A stretch of 64,000 nt of DNA from Micromonospora sp. HK10 (lineage in GTDB: Bacteria; Actinomycetota; Actinomycetes; Mycobacteriales; Micromonosporaceae). Each line of letters opens with the position of its first letter. Position 1 is the stretch's first letter. The position numbers and the translations under genes are program-made. Under the pieces are notes generated by a model, which saw only the letters and a program-made list of their open reading frames with translations, ran no database searches and was not told the origin of the DNA. The stretch covers positions 40,303 through 104,302 of the forward strand of contig NZ_KQ058881.1 in the NCBI RefSeq assembly GCF_000982955.1. Reading direction: 5' to 3'. Below are positions 34,536 through 43,262 of this stretch, one piece after another.

Positions 34536-35528
34536 TCAGCCGCGCCGGCGGGCCCGGGCCGCCCAGATGGCGTACGCCGGGTCGCGGTCCAGGTTGTGCC
34601 GGTCCCGGTCGTAGCGGCGGGTGGTGCGCGGGTCGGCGTGCCCCATCGCGTCCTGCACGTCCTCCAACGGCACCCCCTCGGCACGCGCGGTGGTGGCGAA
34701 CGCGTGCCGCAGCGAGTGCGGCGACAGCTTCGCCCAGGCCGCGATGCCGGCGGTGCGGGCCAGCCGGCGCACCAGCCGGAACACCGAGTGCCGGTCGAGC
34801 CGGGCGCCGGTGGCGGTGACCAGCAGCGGGCCGGTCAGCTCCGGCACCGTCACCCGCTGGGCGGCGGCCCGCGCGGTCAGGTAGGCGTCGACCGCGTACG
34901 CGGTGCCGGGGGTCAGTGCCCGGCGGCGTACCTTGCCGCCCTTGCCGACGAACCGCACGCTGCGGTGCCCGCGTTCCGTCCCGAGGTCGGCCACGTCCAG
35001 CGAGATCAGCTCACCGACCCGCAGCCCCAGGTCGGCCAGGAGCGCGATGGCGGCCCGGTTGCGCGCGGCCGTCGGGCCGGTCTCCGCCTCGGCGGCCGCC
35101 AGCAGCGCGTCCACCTCGTCGGGGGTCAACCCGACGGTGGCCGAGTGGTCCCGGTCGACCCGGGGCCGGTCGGCGGCGGTGACCGGGTTGGCGTCCAGCG
35201 CGCGCAGCTTGACCAGGAAGTCGTACCAACTGGACAGGGCGGACAGCCGGCGGGCCACGGTGGCCGGGGTGAGCGGCCGGCCGGTGCGCGCCGCCAGGGT
35301 CGCCTCCAGCGCCCGCCCGTAGGCGTTGACGTCCAGGAAGGTGGCCCGCAGCGGGTCGATCTCCCGCCCCGCGCACCAGGCCAGCCACGCGCCGACGTCC
35401 CGCCGGTAGGCGTCGCGGGTGTGCTCCGACAACCGGCGGTTGCGCAGCCACGCCTCGGTGAAGTCGGCCGGACCGCCGGGCAGGGCGGGCCGCGCCGACC
35501 CGCGGGCCAGCACCTCGGGACGCAGCAT
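34536..35528 (-). CDS. Tyrosine-type recombinase/integrase
   Basis: A 330-residue recombinase with complete active site: Arg170 (GLRVGELISL), Lys196 (VGKGGKVRRRAL), His271 and Arg274 (HSLRHAFATT), His297 (MGHADPRT) and Tyr306 (RRYDRDRHN). The N-terminal core-binding domain has SEHTRDAYRRDV and ends with RRLSALSSWYDFL. The RYDRDRHNLDRDPAYA C-terminal tail is typical of a chromosomal actinobacterial recombinase group rather than of phage integrases. No tRNA gene, att duplication or excisionase is seen next to it. ATG 35528 is the start; no strong ribosome site. Confidence 0.9.
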   Translation of the reverse strand: MLRPEVLARGSARPALPGGPADFTEAWLRNRRLSEHTRDAYRRDVGAWLAWCAGREIDPLRATFLDVNAYGRALEATLAARTGRPLTPATVARRLSALSSWYDFLVKLRALDANPVTAADRPRVDRDHSATVGLTPDEVDALLAAAEAETGPTAARNRAAIALLADLGLRVGELISLDVADLGTERGHRSVRFVGKGGKVRRRALTPGTAYAVDAYLTARAAAQRVTVPELTGPLLVTATGARLDRHSVFRLVRRLARTAGIAAWAKLSPHSLRHAFATTARAEGVPLEDVQDAMGHADPRTTRRYDRDRHNLDRDPAYAIWAARARRRG

Positions 35529-35705
35529 GTGAAAAAGGCTCTCAGCCGGCGGGGCGATTCGCGATGAGGCGCGCCCGACGGAATCGCGGCGACCGTCGCG
35601 CCGTGGGTCGAGCGGCCGCGGACCTGTCGACCGCCGGCGGGTACCGCGAGCTCGCCCGGCGGGCCGGGCCGCGACCGGTACGGCGCGGCGGGATACCGTC
35701 GGCGG

Positions 35706-36743
35706 GTGCGTGCCAGCCGCCTGGTCTCCCTGCTCCTGCTCCTGCAGACCCGGGGCCGGATGACCGCCCAGGAGCTCGCCGGCGAGCTGGAGGTCTCCGT
35801 CCGGACCGTCTACCGGGACGTGGAGTCGCTCGGCGCGGCCGGGGTGCCGGTGTACGCCGACCGGGGACCGGCCGGCGGCTACCGGCTGCTCGACGGGTAC
35901 CGGACCCGGCTGACCGGGTTGACCGCGCCGGAGGCCGAGGCGCTGTTCCTGGCCGGCATGCCCGGCCCCGCGGCCGAGCTGGGACTCGGCCCGGTGGTGG
36001 CGGCGGCCGAGCTGAAGGTGCTCGCCGCGCTCCCCGATGAGCTGGCCGACCGGGGTGGCCGGATGCGGCAGCGGTTCCACCTCGACGCGCCGGGCTGGTT
36101 CCGGCACCCCGAGCCCACCCCCCACCTGGCCGCGCTGGCCCGCGCCGTGTGGGAGGACCGGCTGGTGCGGATGCGCTACCGGCGGTGGCGGGCGCCGCGC
36201 GAGGTGATCCGGGTGGTGGCCCCGCTGGGCGTGGTGCTCAAGGCGGGCCGCTGGTACCTGGTGGCCCGCTGCGACGAGCAGATCCGCACCTACCGGGTCG
36301 GCGCCGTGCTGGACGTGCTGCCGAGCGACGAGCGGTACGAGCGGCCGGCCGACTTCGACCTGGCCGCCTACTGGCAGGACTGGACCCGACGCTACGAACA
36401 GGACGTCTACCGGGCGCGGGCGCGGATCCGGCTGACCGTCGCCGCGCTGGAGTTCATGCCGTACGTCTTCCCGCCGGAGATGAGCCGCGCGGCCCGCGCG
36501 GCGGCCGGCCCACCGGACGAGCACGGCTGGCTGGAGACCATCGTGCCGATCGAGTCGGTCCGGCACGCCCACACCGAACTGCTCAAACTCGGCGCGGAGG
36601 TGGAGGTGCTGGAGCCGGCGGAGCTGCGGGACCGGCTGGCCCGCACCGCGCACGCGCTGGCCCGGCTCTATCCGGCCGCCCCGGACACGGCGGTGGGGAC
36701 GTCCGTCGTGGACGCCCCCACCGGTCCCGCCGTCGGGCGCTGA
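35706..36743 (+). CDS. WYL-domain transcriptional regulator (YafY type)
   Basis: A 345-residue regulator. The N-terminal HTH_11 is RLVSLLLLLQTRGRMTAQEL with LEVSVRTVYRDVESL; the central WYL domain is seen as RMRYRRWRAPREVIRVVAPLG and KAGRWYLVARCDEQIRTYRVG (pieces), where WYL itself appears as GRWYLVAR; a WCX-type C-terminal region follows (RIRLTVAALEFMP). Relatives respond to nucleotides or DNA damage and act as repressors or activators. GTG 35706 is the start. It is divergent from the recombinase gene by 177 bp. Confidence 0.9.
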   Translation: MRASRLVSLLLLLQTRGRMTAQELAGELEVSVRTVYRDVESLGAAGVPVYADRGPAGGYRLLDGYRTRLTGLTAPEAEALFLAGMPGPAAELGLGPVVAAAELKVLAALPDELADRGGRMRQRFHLDAPGWFRHPEPTPHLAALARAVWEDRLVRMRYRRWRAPREVIRVVAPLGVVLKAGRWYLVARCDEQIRTYRVGAVLDVLPSDERYERPADFDLAAYWQDWTRRYEQDVYRARARIRLTVAALEFMPYVFPPEMSRAARAAAGPPDEHGWLETIVPIESVRHAHTELLKLGAEVEVLEPAELRDRLARTAHALARLYPAAPDTAVGTSVVDAPTGPAVGR

Positions 36744-36861
36744 TCCCCCGGCGGCGCCCCATCGGCGCTGCTGCTCCTGCCCGCGCCCTGGCGCCGCCGC
36801 GATCGGCCGTCGGTGCCGCTGGCCGAGCCGGCCCGGACCGACGCTCGCCCAGGTGCGATGT

Positions 36862-36945
36862 CCCGGCCGGCGCCCGGTCGGGTACCGATCCGCCAGCGGG
36901 CACCCGGTCAGGCGCTGCGCTGCCAAGCGGGCGCCCGGTCAGCCG
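36862..36945. repeat. Short imperfect repeats in the WYL-Hsp20 gap
   Basis: The motif GCGGGCRCCCGGTCAG occurs at 36896-36911 and 36927-36942 (31-bp spacing), with a weaker copy GGCGCCCGGTCGGG at about 36869. Within the 218-bp gap between the WYL regulator and Hsp20 genes, which converge; no gene is seen there. Possibly stem-forming transcript ends. Confidence 0.35.
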
Positions 36946-36961
36946 CCGGTCCGCCGGCCGG

Positions 36962-37393
36962 TCAGGCCCGGATCTCGCGGTGGCCGCTGCCGGTCGTGCT
37001 GACGCTGATCCGGCGCGGCTTGGCGCGTTCGGCGATCGGGATGCGCAGGGTCAGTACGCCGTTGTCGTAGCCGGCCTCCAGCTTGTCGGTGTCGAGGGTG
37101 TCGCCGAGGAACAGCTGCCGGGTGAAGGTGCCCATCGGCCGCTCGGCCGCGACCAGCTCGACACCCTCGCCGGTGGGCCGGCGCCGCTCGGCGCGCACCG
37201 TCAGCACGTTGCGCTCAACCGTGCAGTCGATGCTGTCCGGGTCGACGCCGGGCAGGTCGAAGGCGGCGTAGAAGAAGTCCCCGTCGCGATAGGCGTCCAG
37301 GTGCATGACCGCCGGCCGCGCGGTGGTGCCGAAGAACTGCTCGGCGAGCCGGTCGATCTCACGGAACGGGTCGGTACGCATCAACATGGCCAT
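36962..37393 (-). CDS. Hsp20/alpha-crystallin small heat-shock protein
   Basis: A 143-residue ATP-independent chaperone that holds unfolding proteins. MRTDPFREIDRLAEQFFG is the usual N-terminal segment; the alpha-crystallin domain runs from AYRDGDFFYAAFDLPGVDPD to GVLTLRIPIAERAKPRRISV and includes the conserved GVLTL motif. GAGGAGGC precedes ATG 37393; a further in-frame ATG is two codons downstream. Upstream, at 37427-37447, there is a HAIR element, so the gene is presumably repressed by HspR and induced by heat (family knowledge plus motif). Confidence 0.93.
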   Translation of the reverse strand: MAMLMRTDPFREIDRLAEQFFGTTARPAVMHLDAYRDGDFFYAAFDLPGVDPDSIDCTVERNVLTVRAERRRPTGEGVELVAAERPMGTFTRQLFLGDTLDTDKLEAGYDNGVLTLRIPIAERAKPRRISVSTTGSGHREIRA

Positions 37394-37426
37394 GCCTCCT
37401 CGGTTCTCCTCAACCCAGGGTGTCAA

Positions 37427-37447
37427 GTTGAGTCTGGTTGACTCAAG
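37427..37447. promoter_or_regulatory. HAIR (HspR-associated inverted repeat)
   Basis: On the hsp20 strand: CTTGAGT, seven bases, ACTCAAC, matching 13 of 14 positions of the HAIR consensus CTTGAGT-N7-ACTCAAG. It is 33 bp upstream of the Hsp20 start and overlaps a TTGAGT that could be a -35 element. HspR with DnaK binds such sites and represses heat-shock genes in actinobacteria. Confidence 0.85.
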
Positions 37448-37611
37448 TTCCCGATTTCTTGTTTAGCGCGATCGGACGGCGTCGTCAACCCGGGCCGGCG
37501 GGAACGGGCCGGCGGAAACGGGCTGCCGGGAACGGGTCGGCTTCGGCGTCCGGGATGGAAGGCGGGCGGGCCGGCCGATCCTCGCCCGACGGTCACCGAG
37601 CCTCACCGGGG

Positions 37612-38130
37612 TCAGGGCCGCCAGTAGACGCCGTGGTCCCGGTGGAGCAGCCGCTCGTCGATCAGGTAGCGGCGCAGCGTCACGTGGTCGGCCGTACCGC
37701 CCTCGCACCAGCCGCGCAGCGCGTCGTCGACGGCGCGTTCCGGATACCGGACCCCGGTTTCGAAGGACCGGTCGGTGATGTGTTCCAGCAGCACGCGGCG
37801 ACGGCCCCGCTGGGCGGGCAGCCGGGTCAGCGCCCCGTCGCGCAGGAAGGTGCGCAGGATCGACTCCCGGGGATTCGCGGCGGGTACGCTCGCCGCCGCG
37901 CCCGCCCGAGCCTGCTCGCGCAGCCACCGCCCGTCGACGCGCAGCCCGGTGCCGTCGTCGGTCACCACGCCCAGGTCGGCCAGCCGGCGAACGGCCGTGG
38001 CGGCGTCGCGGGTGGACAGCCCGGCACGGGACGCGACGGTGGTCAGGTCGGCGGCGCCGAGCACGATGGCGGCGAAGACGGCACGGCGGCGGTCGTCGGC
38101 GAGCGCACCCGCCAGGGCCTGTGAACTCAT
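37612..38130 (-). CDS. DUF2087-domain regulator-like protein
   Basis: A 172-residue protein with an N-terminal winged HTH of the ArsR/TrmB kind (LADDRRRAVFAAIVLGAADL, VASRAGLSTRDAATAVRRLADLG) and a C-terminal DUF2087 (ILRTFLRDGALTRLPAQRGRR, YPERAVDDALRGW, HVTLRRYLIDERLLHRDHGVYWR). DUF2087 proteins are presumed transcriptional regulators. ATG 38130 is used. It is 64 bp downstream of the isochorismatase gene on the same strand. A plausible but unproven link is regulation of that gene. Confidence 0.85.
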   Translation of the reverse strand: MSSQALAGALADDRRRAVFAAIVLGAADLTTVASRAGLSTRDAATAVRRLADLGVVTDDGTGLRVDGRWLREQARAGAAASVPAANPRESILRTFLRDGALTRLPAQRGRRRVLLEHITDRSFETGVRYPERAVDDALRGWCEGGTADHVTLRRYLIDERLLHRDHGVYWRP

Positions 38131-38194
38131 GTGCCGCAGCCTGGCAGTCGCGCCCGCCACCGGCCAGGCATTTTCCCCCGGGAGCGGCCGGCGG

Positions 38195-38761
38195 TCAGGC
38201 CCGGGCCGGGACCGCGAAGTCGACCGCGGCGGTGTCGACGGTGCCGGCGGTGCGCCCGGGCGCGCTGTGCTCTCCCCAGTACAGGTTGGTGTGGGCGATG
38301 ACCTGGTCCGGCGGCGGCGCCCCGTAGTCGCTGAGGTCCTCCGTGGTGTGCGCGTCGGCGACCAGGGTCGCGTCGTAGCCCCGGGTGATCGCGCCGTGCA
38401 GGGTCGATCGGATGCACGCGTCGGTCTGCGCGCCCGCCACGACGAGCCGGCCGATCCCCCGCTCGGCGAGCACCTGCTCCAGGTCGGTGTCCTCGAAGGA
38501 GTCGCCGTACGCCTTGTGCACCAGCGGCTCGGCGTCGCCGCGCACCAGCTCGGGCACGTACTCCCAGGGCTGGCTGCCGGTGGGCAGGTCATCGCTGCGG
38601 TGCTGCACCCAGACGACCGCGACGCCGGCGGCGCGGGCCCGGTCGACGAGGGTGACGATGTTGGCCACGACCCGATCCCGGTCGTGGGCGTGGGCCACCA
38701 CGCCGTTCTGGACGTCGATGACGAGTAGGGCGGTGTGCGGCCGGTCGGCGAGTGTGGTCAT
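38195..38761 (-). CDS. Isochorismatase-like cysteine hydrolase
   Basis: A 188-residue hydrolase with the complete triad Asp16 (ALLVIDVQNG), Lys83 (VHKAYGDSFE) and nucleophile Cys116 (AGAQTDACIRST). Conserved VVWVQHRSDD completes the fold. Relatives include nicotinamidases, N-carbamoylsarcosine amidases and isochorismatases; the substrate here cannot be assigned from sequence. In the same orientation as the DUF2087 gene (64 bp downstream) and the MarR gene (42 bp upstream), so it may be part of a three-gene unit. Confidence 0.87.
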   Translation of the reverse strand: MTTLADRPHTALLVIDVQNGVVAHAHDRDRVVANIVTLVDRARAAGVAVVWVQHRSDDLPTGSQPWEYVPELVRGDAEPLVHKAYGDSFEDTDLEQVLAERGIGRLVVAGAQTDACIRSTLHGAITRGYDATLVADAHTTEDLSDYGAPPPDQVIAHTNLYWGEHSAPGRTAGTVDTAAVDFAVPARA

Positions 38762-38803
38762 GGCGACTCCTCGGACGGGACGACTGGGCGTGCCAGCGCC
38801 AAT

Positions 38804-39325
38804 CTAGCCCCGGCCGCCGACACCTTCCGGCCCTGGCGCGCCCTCGGCGGCCCGGCAGACCCGGCGCAGCAGGTCGGACAGGAGGCGCCGTTCGTCCGGG
38901 CAGAGCACGCCGAGCACCCGCCGCTCCTCGTCGCCGACCACCTCCATGGCGCGCCGCCAGGCGTCCCGGCCGGCGGTGGTCAACTCCACGTCGATGCGTC
39001 GCCGGTCCACCGTCGACGGGATCCGCCGCACATACCCGCGACGCACCAGCGCGTCGACCCGGGCGGTGATCGAGGCGGGCGCCATCCGCAGGTCGTCGGC
39101 GATCTCGGAGGGCGCGGCCCGGCCGCCCCGGCCGGCCAGGGCGTGCAGGGTGCCGTACTCCTTCTCCTGGAGGTCCAGTTCCGCCAGCGCGCGGTCCTTG
39201 ACCCCGCGCAGGTGGCGGGTGAGCACCGACATGCGGGTGACCGCGCCCTCGATGTCCGGGTCCAGGTCGGGCAGGACGGGCAGCCAGCGGTCGACGTGTC
39301 GGTCGGTGCGATCACGGGCGGTCAC
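38804..39325 (-). CDS. MarR-family transcriptional regulator
   Basis: A 173-residue winged-helix protein: ITRMSVLTRHLRG-like N-terminal helix (observed VTRMSVLTRHLRG), EKEYGTLHALAGRGGRAAPS, EIADDLRMAPASITARVDAL (HTH), RIPSTVDRRRIDVELTTAG (wing with conserved DRR) and a C-terminal dimerisation helix. GTG 39325 is the start. It is divergent from an MFS gene across 70 bp, with an AT-rich inverted repeat, the classic MarR/efflux arrangement. Confidence 0.9.
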   Translation of the reverse strand: MTARDRTDRHVDRWLPVLPDLDPDIEGAVTRMSVLTRHLRGVKDRALAELDLQEKEYGTLHALAGRGGRAAPSEIADDLRMAPASITARVDALVRRGYVRRIPSTVDRRRIDVELTTAGRDAWRRAMEVVGDEERRVLGVLCPDERRLLSDLLRRVCRAAEGAPGPEGVGGRG

Positions 39326-39348
39326 CCGACCACCGTACGCGCACGAGC

Positions 39349-39370
39349 AATATTTTGTTGACGAAATATT
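39349..39370. promoter_or_regulatory. MarR operator candidate between marR and MFS genes
   Basis: Arms AATATTT (39349-39355) and AAATATT (39364-39370) with an 8-bp spacer, centre-to-centre 15 bp. The stretch is very AT-rich in a GC-rich region and overlaps TTGACG, a possible -35 of the MFS gene. Fits a MarR dimer site controlling both genes. Confidence 0.65.
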
Positions 39371-39395
39371 CGGCGTCGAACTAACCTCCCCGGGC

Positions 39396-40631
39396 ATGAC
39401 GTCCCCCCTCCGGCTGCCCGCCTTCCGCCTGCTCTTCCTCGGCCGCACGGTCTCCGCCGTCGGCGACGCGGTGGTGCCCACCGCGCTGGCCCTGGCGGTG
39501 CTGCGGGCCAGCGGCTCCACCGCCGCACTCGCCGTGGTGCTCGGCTGCGCCATGCTGCCCCGGCTGCTGCTGCTCCCGCTCGGCGGCGTGGTCGCCGACC
39601 GGTTCGACGCCCGCCGGGTCGCCCTCGTCACCGACCTGGTGCGCTGCGCCGCCCAGCTGGTCGTCGGCGCGGAACTGCTCGGCGGCGCTCCCGCCCTGGC
39701 CCACCTCGCGGCGGCCTCCGCCGTCGGCGGCGCGGCCTCCGCGTTCGCCATCCCGACCGCGTCCCCGCTGGTCGCCGGCACCGTCGACGCCGACGGCCGG
39801 CAGCGGGCCAACGCCCTGATGGGCGTCACCGCCAACGCCAGCCGGCTCGCCGGTCCGGGCCTGGCCGGCCTGCTGATCTGGACCGTCGGCCCGGGGTGGG
39901 CGTTCGTGCTCGACGCCGCCTCGTTCGCGGTCAGCGCCGTGCTGCTGTCGCTCATCCGGGTCCGGCACGTCCCCGCGCCGCGCCGGTCGCTGCGCGCCGA
40001 CCTGACCCTCGGCTGGCGGGAGGTGCGCTCCCGGGACTGGTACTGGAGCAGCCTGCTCGCCCACGGGGTGTGGAACGGCGCCGCCGCGGTGCTGCTCACC
40101 ATCGGTCCCGTGGTCGCCGTGCAGCGGCTCGGCGGAGAGGGCGTGTGGGTGCTGCTGCAACAGGTGGGTGCCGCCGGCATGCTCGCCGGCGCGCTGCTGG
40201 CCGCCCGGCTCCGCCCCCGCCGGCCGGTGCTGCTGGGCAACCTCGCGCTGGCCGCGTACGCGGCCCCGCTGCTGCTGCTCGCCGGGGCGGCGCCCGCCCC
40301 ACTGGTCGTCGCCGCCTACTGCCTCGCGTTGACCGCCCTCGGGTTCCTCAACCCGGTCTGGGAGACGGTGGTGCAGGGACAGTTCCCGCCGGCGGTGCTC
40401 GCCCGGGTCACCTCGTACGACTGGCTGGTGTCGCTGGGCGCCATGCCGCTCGGGTACGCCCTGGCCCCGCTCGCCGCCCGCGCCTGGGGACCGCCGGTTC
40501 CGCTGGCCGTCGCCGGGGCACTGGTGCTGGTGGCCTGCGCCGGCACCGCCGCGGTGCCCGGCGTACGGCGGATCGGCTGGCCGGCGCCCGCGCCGGTCCC
40601 GTCCCCGACCCGGACGCCGGTGACGCGCTGA
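39396..40631 (+). CDS. MFS transporter (enterobactin-exporter-like, EntS type)
   Basis: A 411-residue carrier with about twelve membrane helices. FRLLFLGRTVSAVGDAVVPTAL at the N terminus and GGVVADRFDARRVALVTD (the loop 2-3 motif A) are typical; NAPMG-like segment appears as NALMGVTANASRLAGPGLAG. Similarity of pattern is to the DHA3/EntS-like exporters for siderophores, macrolides or other drugs. Regulated by the divergent MarR gene (inference). It converges closely with the cupin gene, 9 bp between stops. Confidence 0.87.
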   Translation: MTSPLRLPAFRLLFLGRTVSAVGDAVVPTALALAVLRASGSTAALAVVLGCAMLPRLLLLPLGGVVADRFDARRVALVTDLVRCAAQLVVGAELLGGAPALAHLAAASAVGGAASAFAIPTASPLVAGTVDADGRQRANALMGVTANASRLAGPGLAGLLIWTVGPGWAFVLDAASFAVSAVLLSLIRVRHVPAPRRSLRADLTLGWREVRSRDWYWSSLLAHGVWNGAAAVLLTIGPVVAVQRLGGEGVWVLLQQVGAAGMLAGALLAARLRPRRPVLLGNLALAAYAAPLLLLAGAAPAPLVVAAYCLALTALGFLNPVWETVVQGQFPPAVLARVTSYDWLVSLGAMPLGYALAPLAARAWGPPVPLAVAGALVLVACAGTAAVPGVRRIGWPAPAPVPSPTRTPVTR

Positions 40632-40640
40632 ACCCGCCGG

Positions 40641-41036
40641 TCAGAGCCGGTGCCCGGTGGTGGCGTCGACGTGCCCGGGCGCCTCCTCGTGCCGGTCCCC
40701 CACCGAGGAGGTGCCGGACGGCTCGAACATCAGGATCGAGGCCCCGTCCGGCGCGGACGGCCGGTGCTCGACGCCGCGCGGCACCACGTACACCGCGCCG
40801 CGGGGCAGCACCACCTCCCGCTGCCCGCCGTCGGCGCCGTCGCGCAACGCGATGCGCAACTCCCCGTCGAGCACCAGGAAGAACTCGTCGGTGTGGTCGT
40901 GGGTGTGCCAGACGTGCTCCCCGGCCACCTTGGCGACGCGGACGTCGTAGTCGTTGACGGTGGTGACGATGCGCGGACTCCACAACTGGTCGAAGCGCGC
41001 CAGGGCGGCGGTCAGCTCGATCGGTTCACTGCTCAT
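40641..41036 (-). CDS. Cupin-domain protein
   Basis: A 131-residue single cupin. Motif 1 is HVWHTHDHTDEFFLVLDGEL, with three His and the Glu as metal ligands, and motif 2 is LPRGAVYVVPRGVEHRPSAPDG, with the fourth His. Small cupins of this type bind a metal and act as isomerases, dioxygenases or sugar/amine sensors; which applies is unknown. It ends 9 bp from the MFS stop and lies 27 bp downstream of the GNAT gene, probably cotranscribed with it. Confidence 0.88.
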   Translation of the reverse strand: MSSEPIELTAALARFDQLWSPRIVTTVNDYDVRVAKVAGEHVWHTHDHTDEFFLVLDGELRIALRDGADGGQREVVLPRGAVYVVPRGVEHRPSAPDGASILMFEPSGTSSVGDRHEEAPGHVDATTGHRL

Positions 41037-41063
41037 CCGCCCATGATCGCCCATCGTGCCCAG

Positions 41064-41549
41064 TCACAGCCGACGGTGCATGACGTGCAGCCCCACCCGA
41101 CCCTCGGTGGGGTGCGTGAACGCCTCCGGCACGGTGCCGACCACGGCGAACCCGACCGAGCGGTACAGCGCCACGGCGGCCAGGTTCGTCTCCGCCACGG
41201 CGTTGAACTGCATGGCCGCGTACCCCTCGCGGCGCGCCCAGTCCAGCGCCTCGCCGACCAGGGCGCGGCCCACGCCGCGACCCCGGGCCGCCCCGGCCAC
41301 CATGAAGCTCGCGGTGGCCACGTGCGAGCCCGGACCCGGCCGGTTGGGGCCCATCTTGGCGGTGCCGAGAATCGTCCCGTCCTCCTCGGCGACCACGGTG
41401 CGCCCCGGGGGTCGCTCCACCCACACGTCGCGCAGGACCTCGGCCGGCCACGCCGGGTCGTACGGGAAGGTGTCGCCGGCCGCGACGACCGCCGCGACGA
41501 TCGGCCCGACCTGCGCCCAGTCGGCCCCGGTGAACTCACGCATTCGCAT
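41064..41549 (-). CDS. GNAT-family N-acetyltransferase
   Basis: A 161-residue acetyltransferase of the PAT/MSH-like short type. The acetyl-CoA loop is VAGAARGRGVGRALVGEALDW, after SHVATASFMV, and NLAAVALYRSVGFAVVGTVPEAF is the C-terminal motif. REGYAAMQFNAVAETN fits the GNATs annotated as phosphinothricin- or small-amine acetyltransferases. Substrate unproven. ATG 41549 or 41543 may be the start; neither has a good ribosome site. Confidence 0.85.
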   Translation of the reverse strand: MRMREFTGADWAQVGPIVAAVVAAGDTFPYDPAWPAEVLRDVWVERPPGRTVVAEEDGTILGTAKMGPNRPGPGSHVATASFMVAGAARGRGVGRALVGEALDWARREGYAAMQFNAVAETNLAAVALYRSVGFAVVGTVPEAFTHPTEGRVGLHVMHRRL

Positions 41550-41651
41550 CCGCTGCAGGTTAGTGCGGTGCCCGACCGCCGGTCACCGGGTTTCCGGCGG
41601 CCACCCGCCGCACCGCCCGGTGCCCCCCACCGGCGGCGCCGGAGGGCCATC

Positions 41652-43208
41652 ATGGACGGCGTGGCCGAACCCGTCACCGACCTCGACCGCCCCGCCCCGG
41701 CGCCGTCGTCCCCGACGCCACCGCCGCCGGCCGGGCCGCGCACCGCCGGGCCGTGGCTGCTCGGCCTCGCCACCAGCGTCGTGCTGCTGCTGTTCGCCGG
41801 CCGGTACGGCTACCACCGCGACGAGCTGTACTTCCTGCTCTGCGGCCGGCACCTCGACTGGGGCTACGTCGACCAGGGGCCCCTGGTGCCGGCGCTGGCC
41901 CGGCTCGCCGACACCGTCGCGCCCGGCAACCTGGTGCTGCTACGTACCCCGTCGGCGCTGCTCGGCGGGGCCGCGGTGGCGCTGGTCGCCGCCATCGCCC
42001 GCGAGCTCGGCGCGGGCCGGGCGGCCCAGCTGTTCGCCGCGTTCCTCGCCGCCACCTCGGGCATCGTGCTGGCCGGCGGGCACCTGCTCAGCACCACCAC
42101 GGTCGACCTGCTGGTCTGGCTCGTCGCGGCCTGGTGCGCGACCCGGATGCTACGCACCGGGGACACCCGGTGGGCCCTCGGCATCGGTCTGGCGCTCGGC
42201 GTCGGGCTGCTCAACAAGCTGCTGCCCGGGCTGCTCGGGATCGGTTTGCTGGCCGGGGTGGCGATCGCCGGGCCGCGCCGGTTGCTGCGGGACCGCCGGG
42301 TGCTGGCCGGCGCCGCCGTGGCCGCCCTGCTCGCCGTGCCCTACCTGGCCTGGCAGGCCGCCCACGGGTTCCCGCAGCTGTCGGTGGCCGCCTCGATCGC
42401 CGGCGGGGACAGCTCCTACAGCGGCCGGCTCGACGCGGCCGTGCTGCAACTGATGATCGTCAGTCCGTACGCGACGCCGATCTGGGTCGCCGGGCTTGTG
42501 GCGCTGCTGCGCCGGCCGGCCTGGGCGGCGTACCGGGCGCTGGGCTGGGCCTGGCTGGTGGTCTTCGGGCTGGTGCTGCTCGCCGGCGGCAAGGGCTACT
42601 ACGACGCCCCGCTGCTGCTGGTGCTCACCGCCGCCGGCGCCGTGGTGACCGTCGACTGGGCCGTCCGGCGCGGCGCGCGCCTGCGGCGGGCCCTGCTGGC
42701 CGTGGGCGCCGCGATCACCCTCGCCGGCAGCGCGGTGCTGCTGCTGCCCACCCTGCCGGCGCAGCGGCTGCCCGGCTTCGTGGTCGACGTCAACTACGAC
42801 GCGGGCGAGACCATCGGCTGGCCGGCGTTGGCCGACTCGATGGCCGCCGTGCACCGCGCCCTGCCGCCGGCCGAGCGGACCCGGGCCGTGCTGCTCACCG
42901 GCAACTACGGCGAGGCCGGGGCGCTGGCCCGGTACGGGCCGGCCCGGGGGCTGCCGCGGGCGTACTCGGGGCACAACAGCATGACCCGCTTCGGCCGGCC
43001 CCCGGACGGCGCCGACGTGGTGATCGCCGTGGGTTGGGAGCGCCCCGACCAGCTGCGGACCTGGTTCACGGAGGTTACCGAGGCCGGCCGGGTCGACCAG
43101 CGGGTGGCGGTCGACAACGACGAGAACGGCCTGCCGATCTTCGTCTGTCGGGGCATGCGGCGACCGTGGTCGCAGATCTGGGACACCGAGGTACGGCACG
43201 CTTCCTGA
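41652..43208 (+). CDS. Membrane glycosyltransferase family 39 (PMT/ArnT-like)
   Basis: A 518-residue membrane protein with a Pro-rich cytoplasmic N terminus, about ten to eleven membrane helices and a C-terminal periplasmic part. YGYHRDELYFLLCGRHLDWGYVDQGPLVP (in pieces: GYHRDELYF, DWGYVDQGPL) is the first extracytoplasmic loop with the acidic catalytic Asp-Glu pair of the GT39/ArnT/PMT-2 superfamily. These use polyprenyl-phosphate sugars to glycosylate lipids or proteins outside the membrane; acceptor unknown. GGAGGGCCATC precedes ATG 41652. The TIGR04222 gene follows after 54 bp. Confidence 0.88.
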   Translation: MDGVAEPVTDLDRPAPAPSSPTPPPPAGPRTAGPWLLGLATSVVLLLFAGRYGYHRDELYFLLCGRHLDWGYVDQGPLVPALARLADTVAPGNLVLLRTPSALLGGAAVALVAAIARELGAGRAAQLFAAFLAATSGIVLAGGHLLSTTTVDLLVWLVAAWCATRMLRTGDTRWALGIGLALGVGLLNKLLPGLLGIGLLAGVAIAGPRRLLRDRRVLAGAAVAALLAVPYLAWQAAHGFPQLSVAASIAGGDSSYSGRLDAAVLQLMIVSPYATPIWVAGLVALLRRPAWAAYRALGWAWLVVFGLVLLAGGKGYYDAPLLLVLTAAGAVVTVDWAVRRGARLRRALLAVGAAITLAGSAVLLLPTLPAQRLPGFVVDVNYDAGETIGWPALADSMAAVHRALPPAERTRAVLLTGNYGEAGALARYGPARGLPRAYSGHNSMTRFGRPPDGADVVIAVGWERPDQLRTWFTEVTEAGRVDQRVAVDNDENGLPIFVCRGMRRPWSQIWDTEVRHAS

Positions 43209-43262
43209 TCATGGTCGTCGGCCGGCGCCGGCGGTCCGCGCCGCCGCGCGATACTTGGCGCC

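Noticed and set aside
34508..35705. Attachment site near the second tyrosine recombinase
   Set aside because: No repeated AT-rich core or dif-like sequence was found on either side, unlike at the first recombinase.
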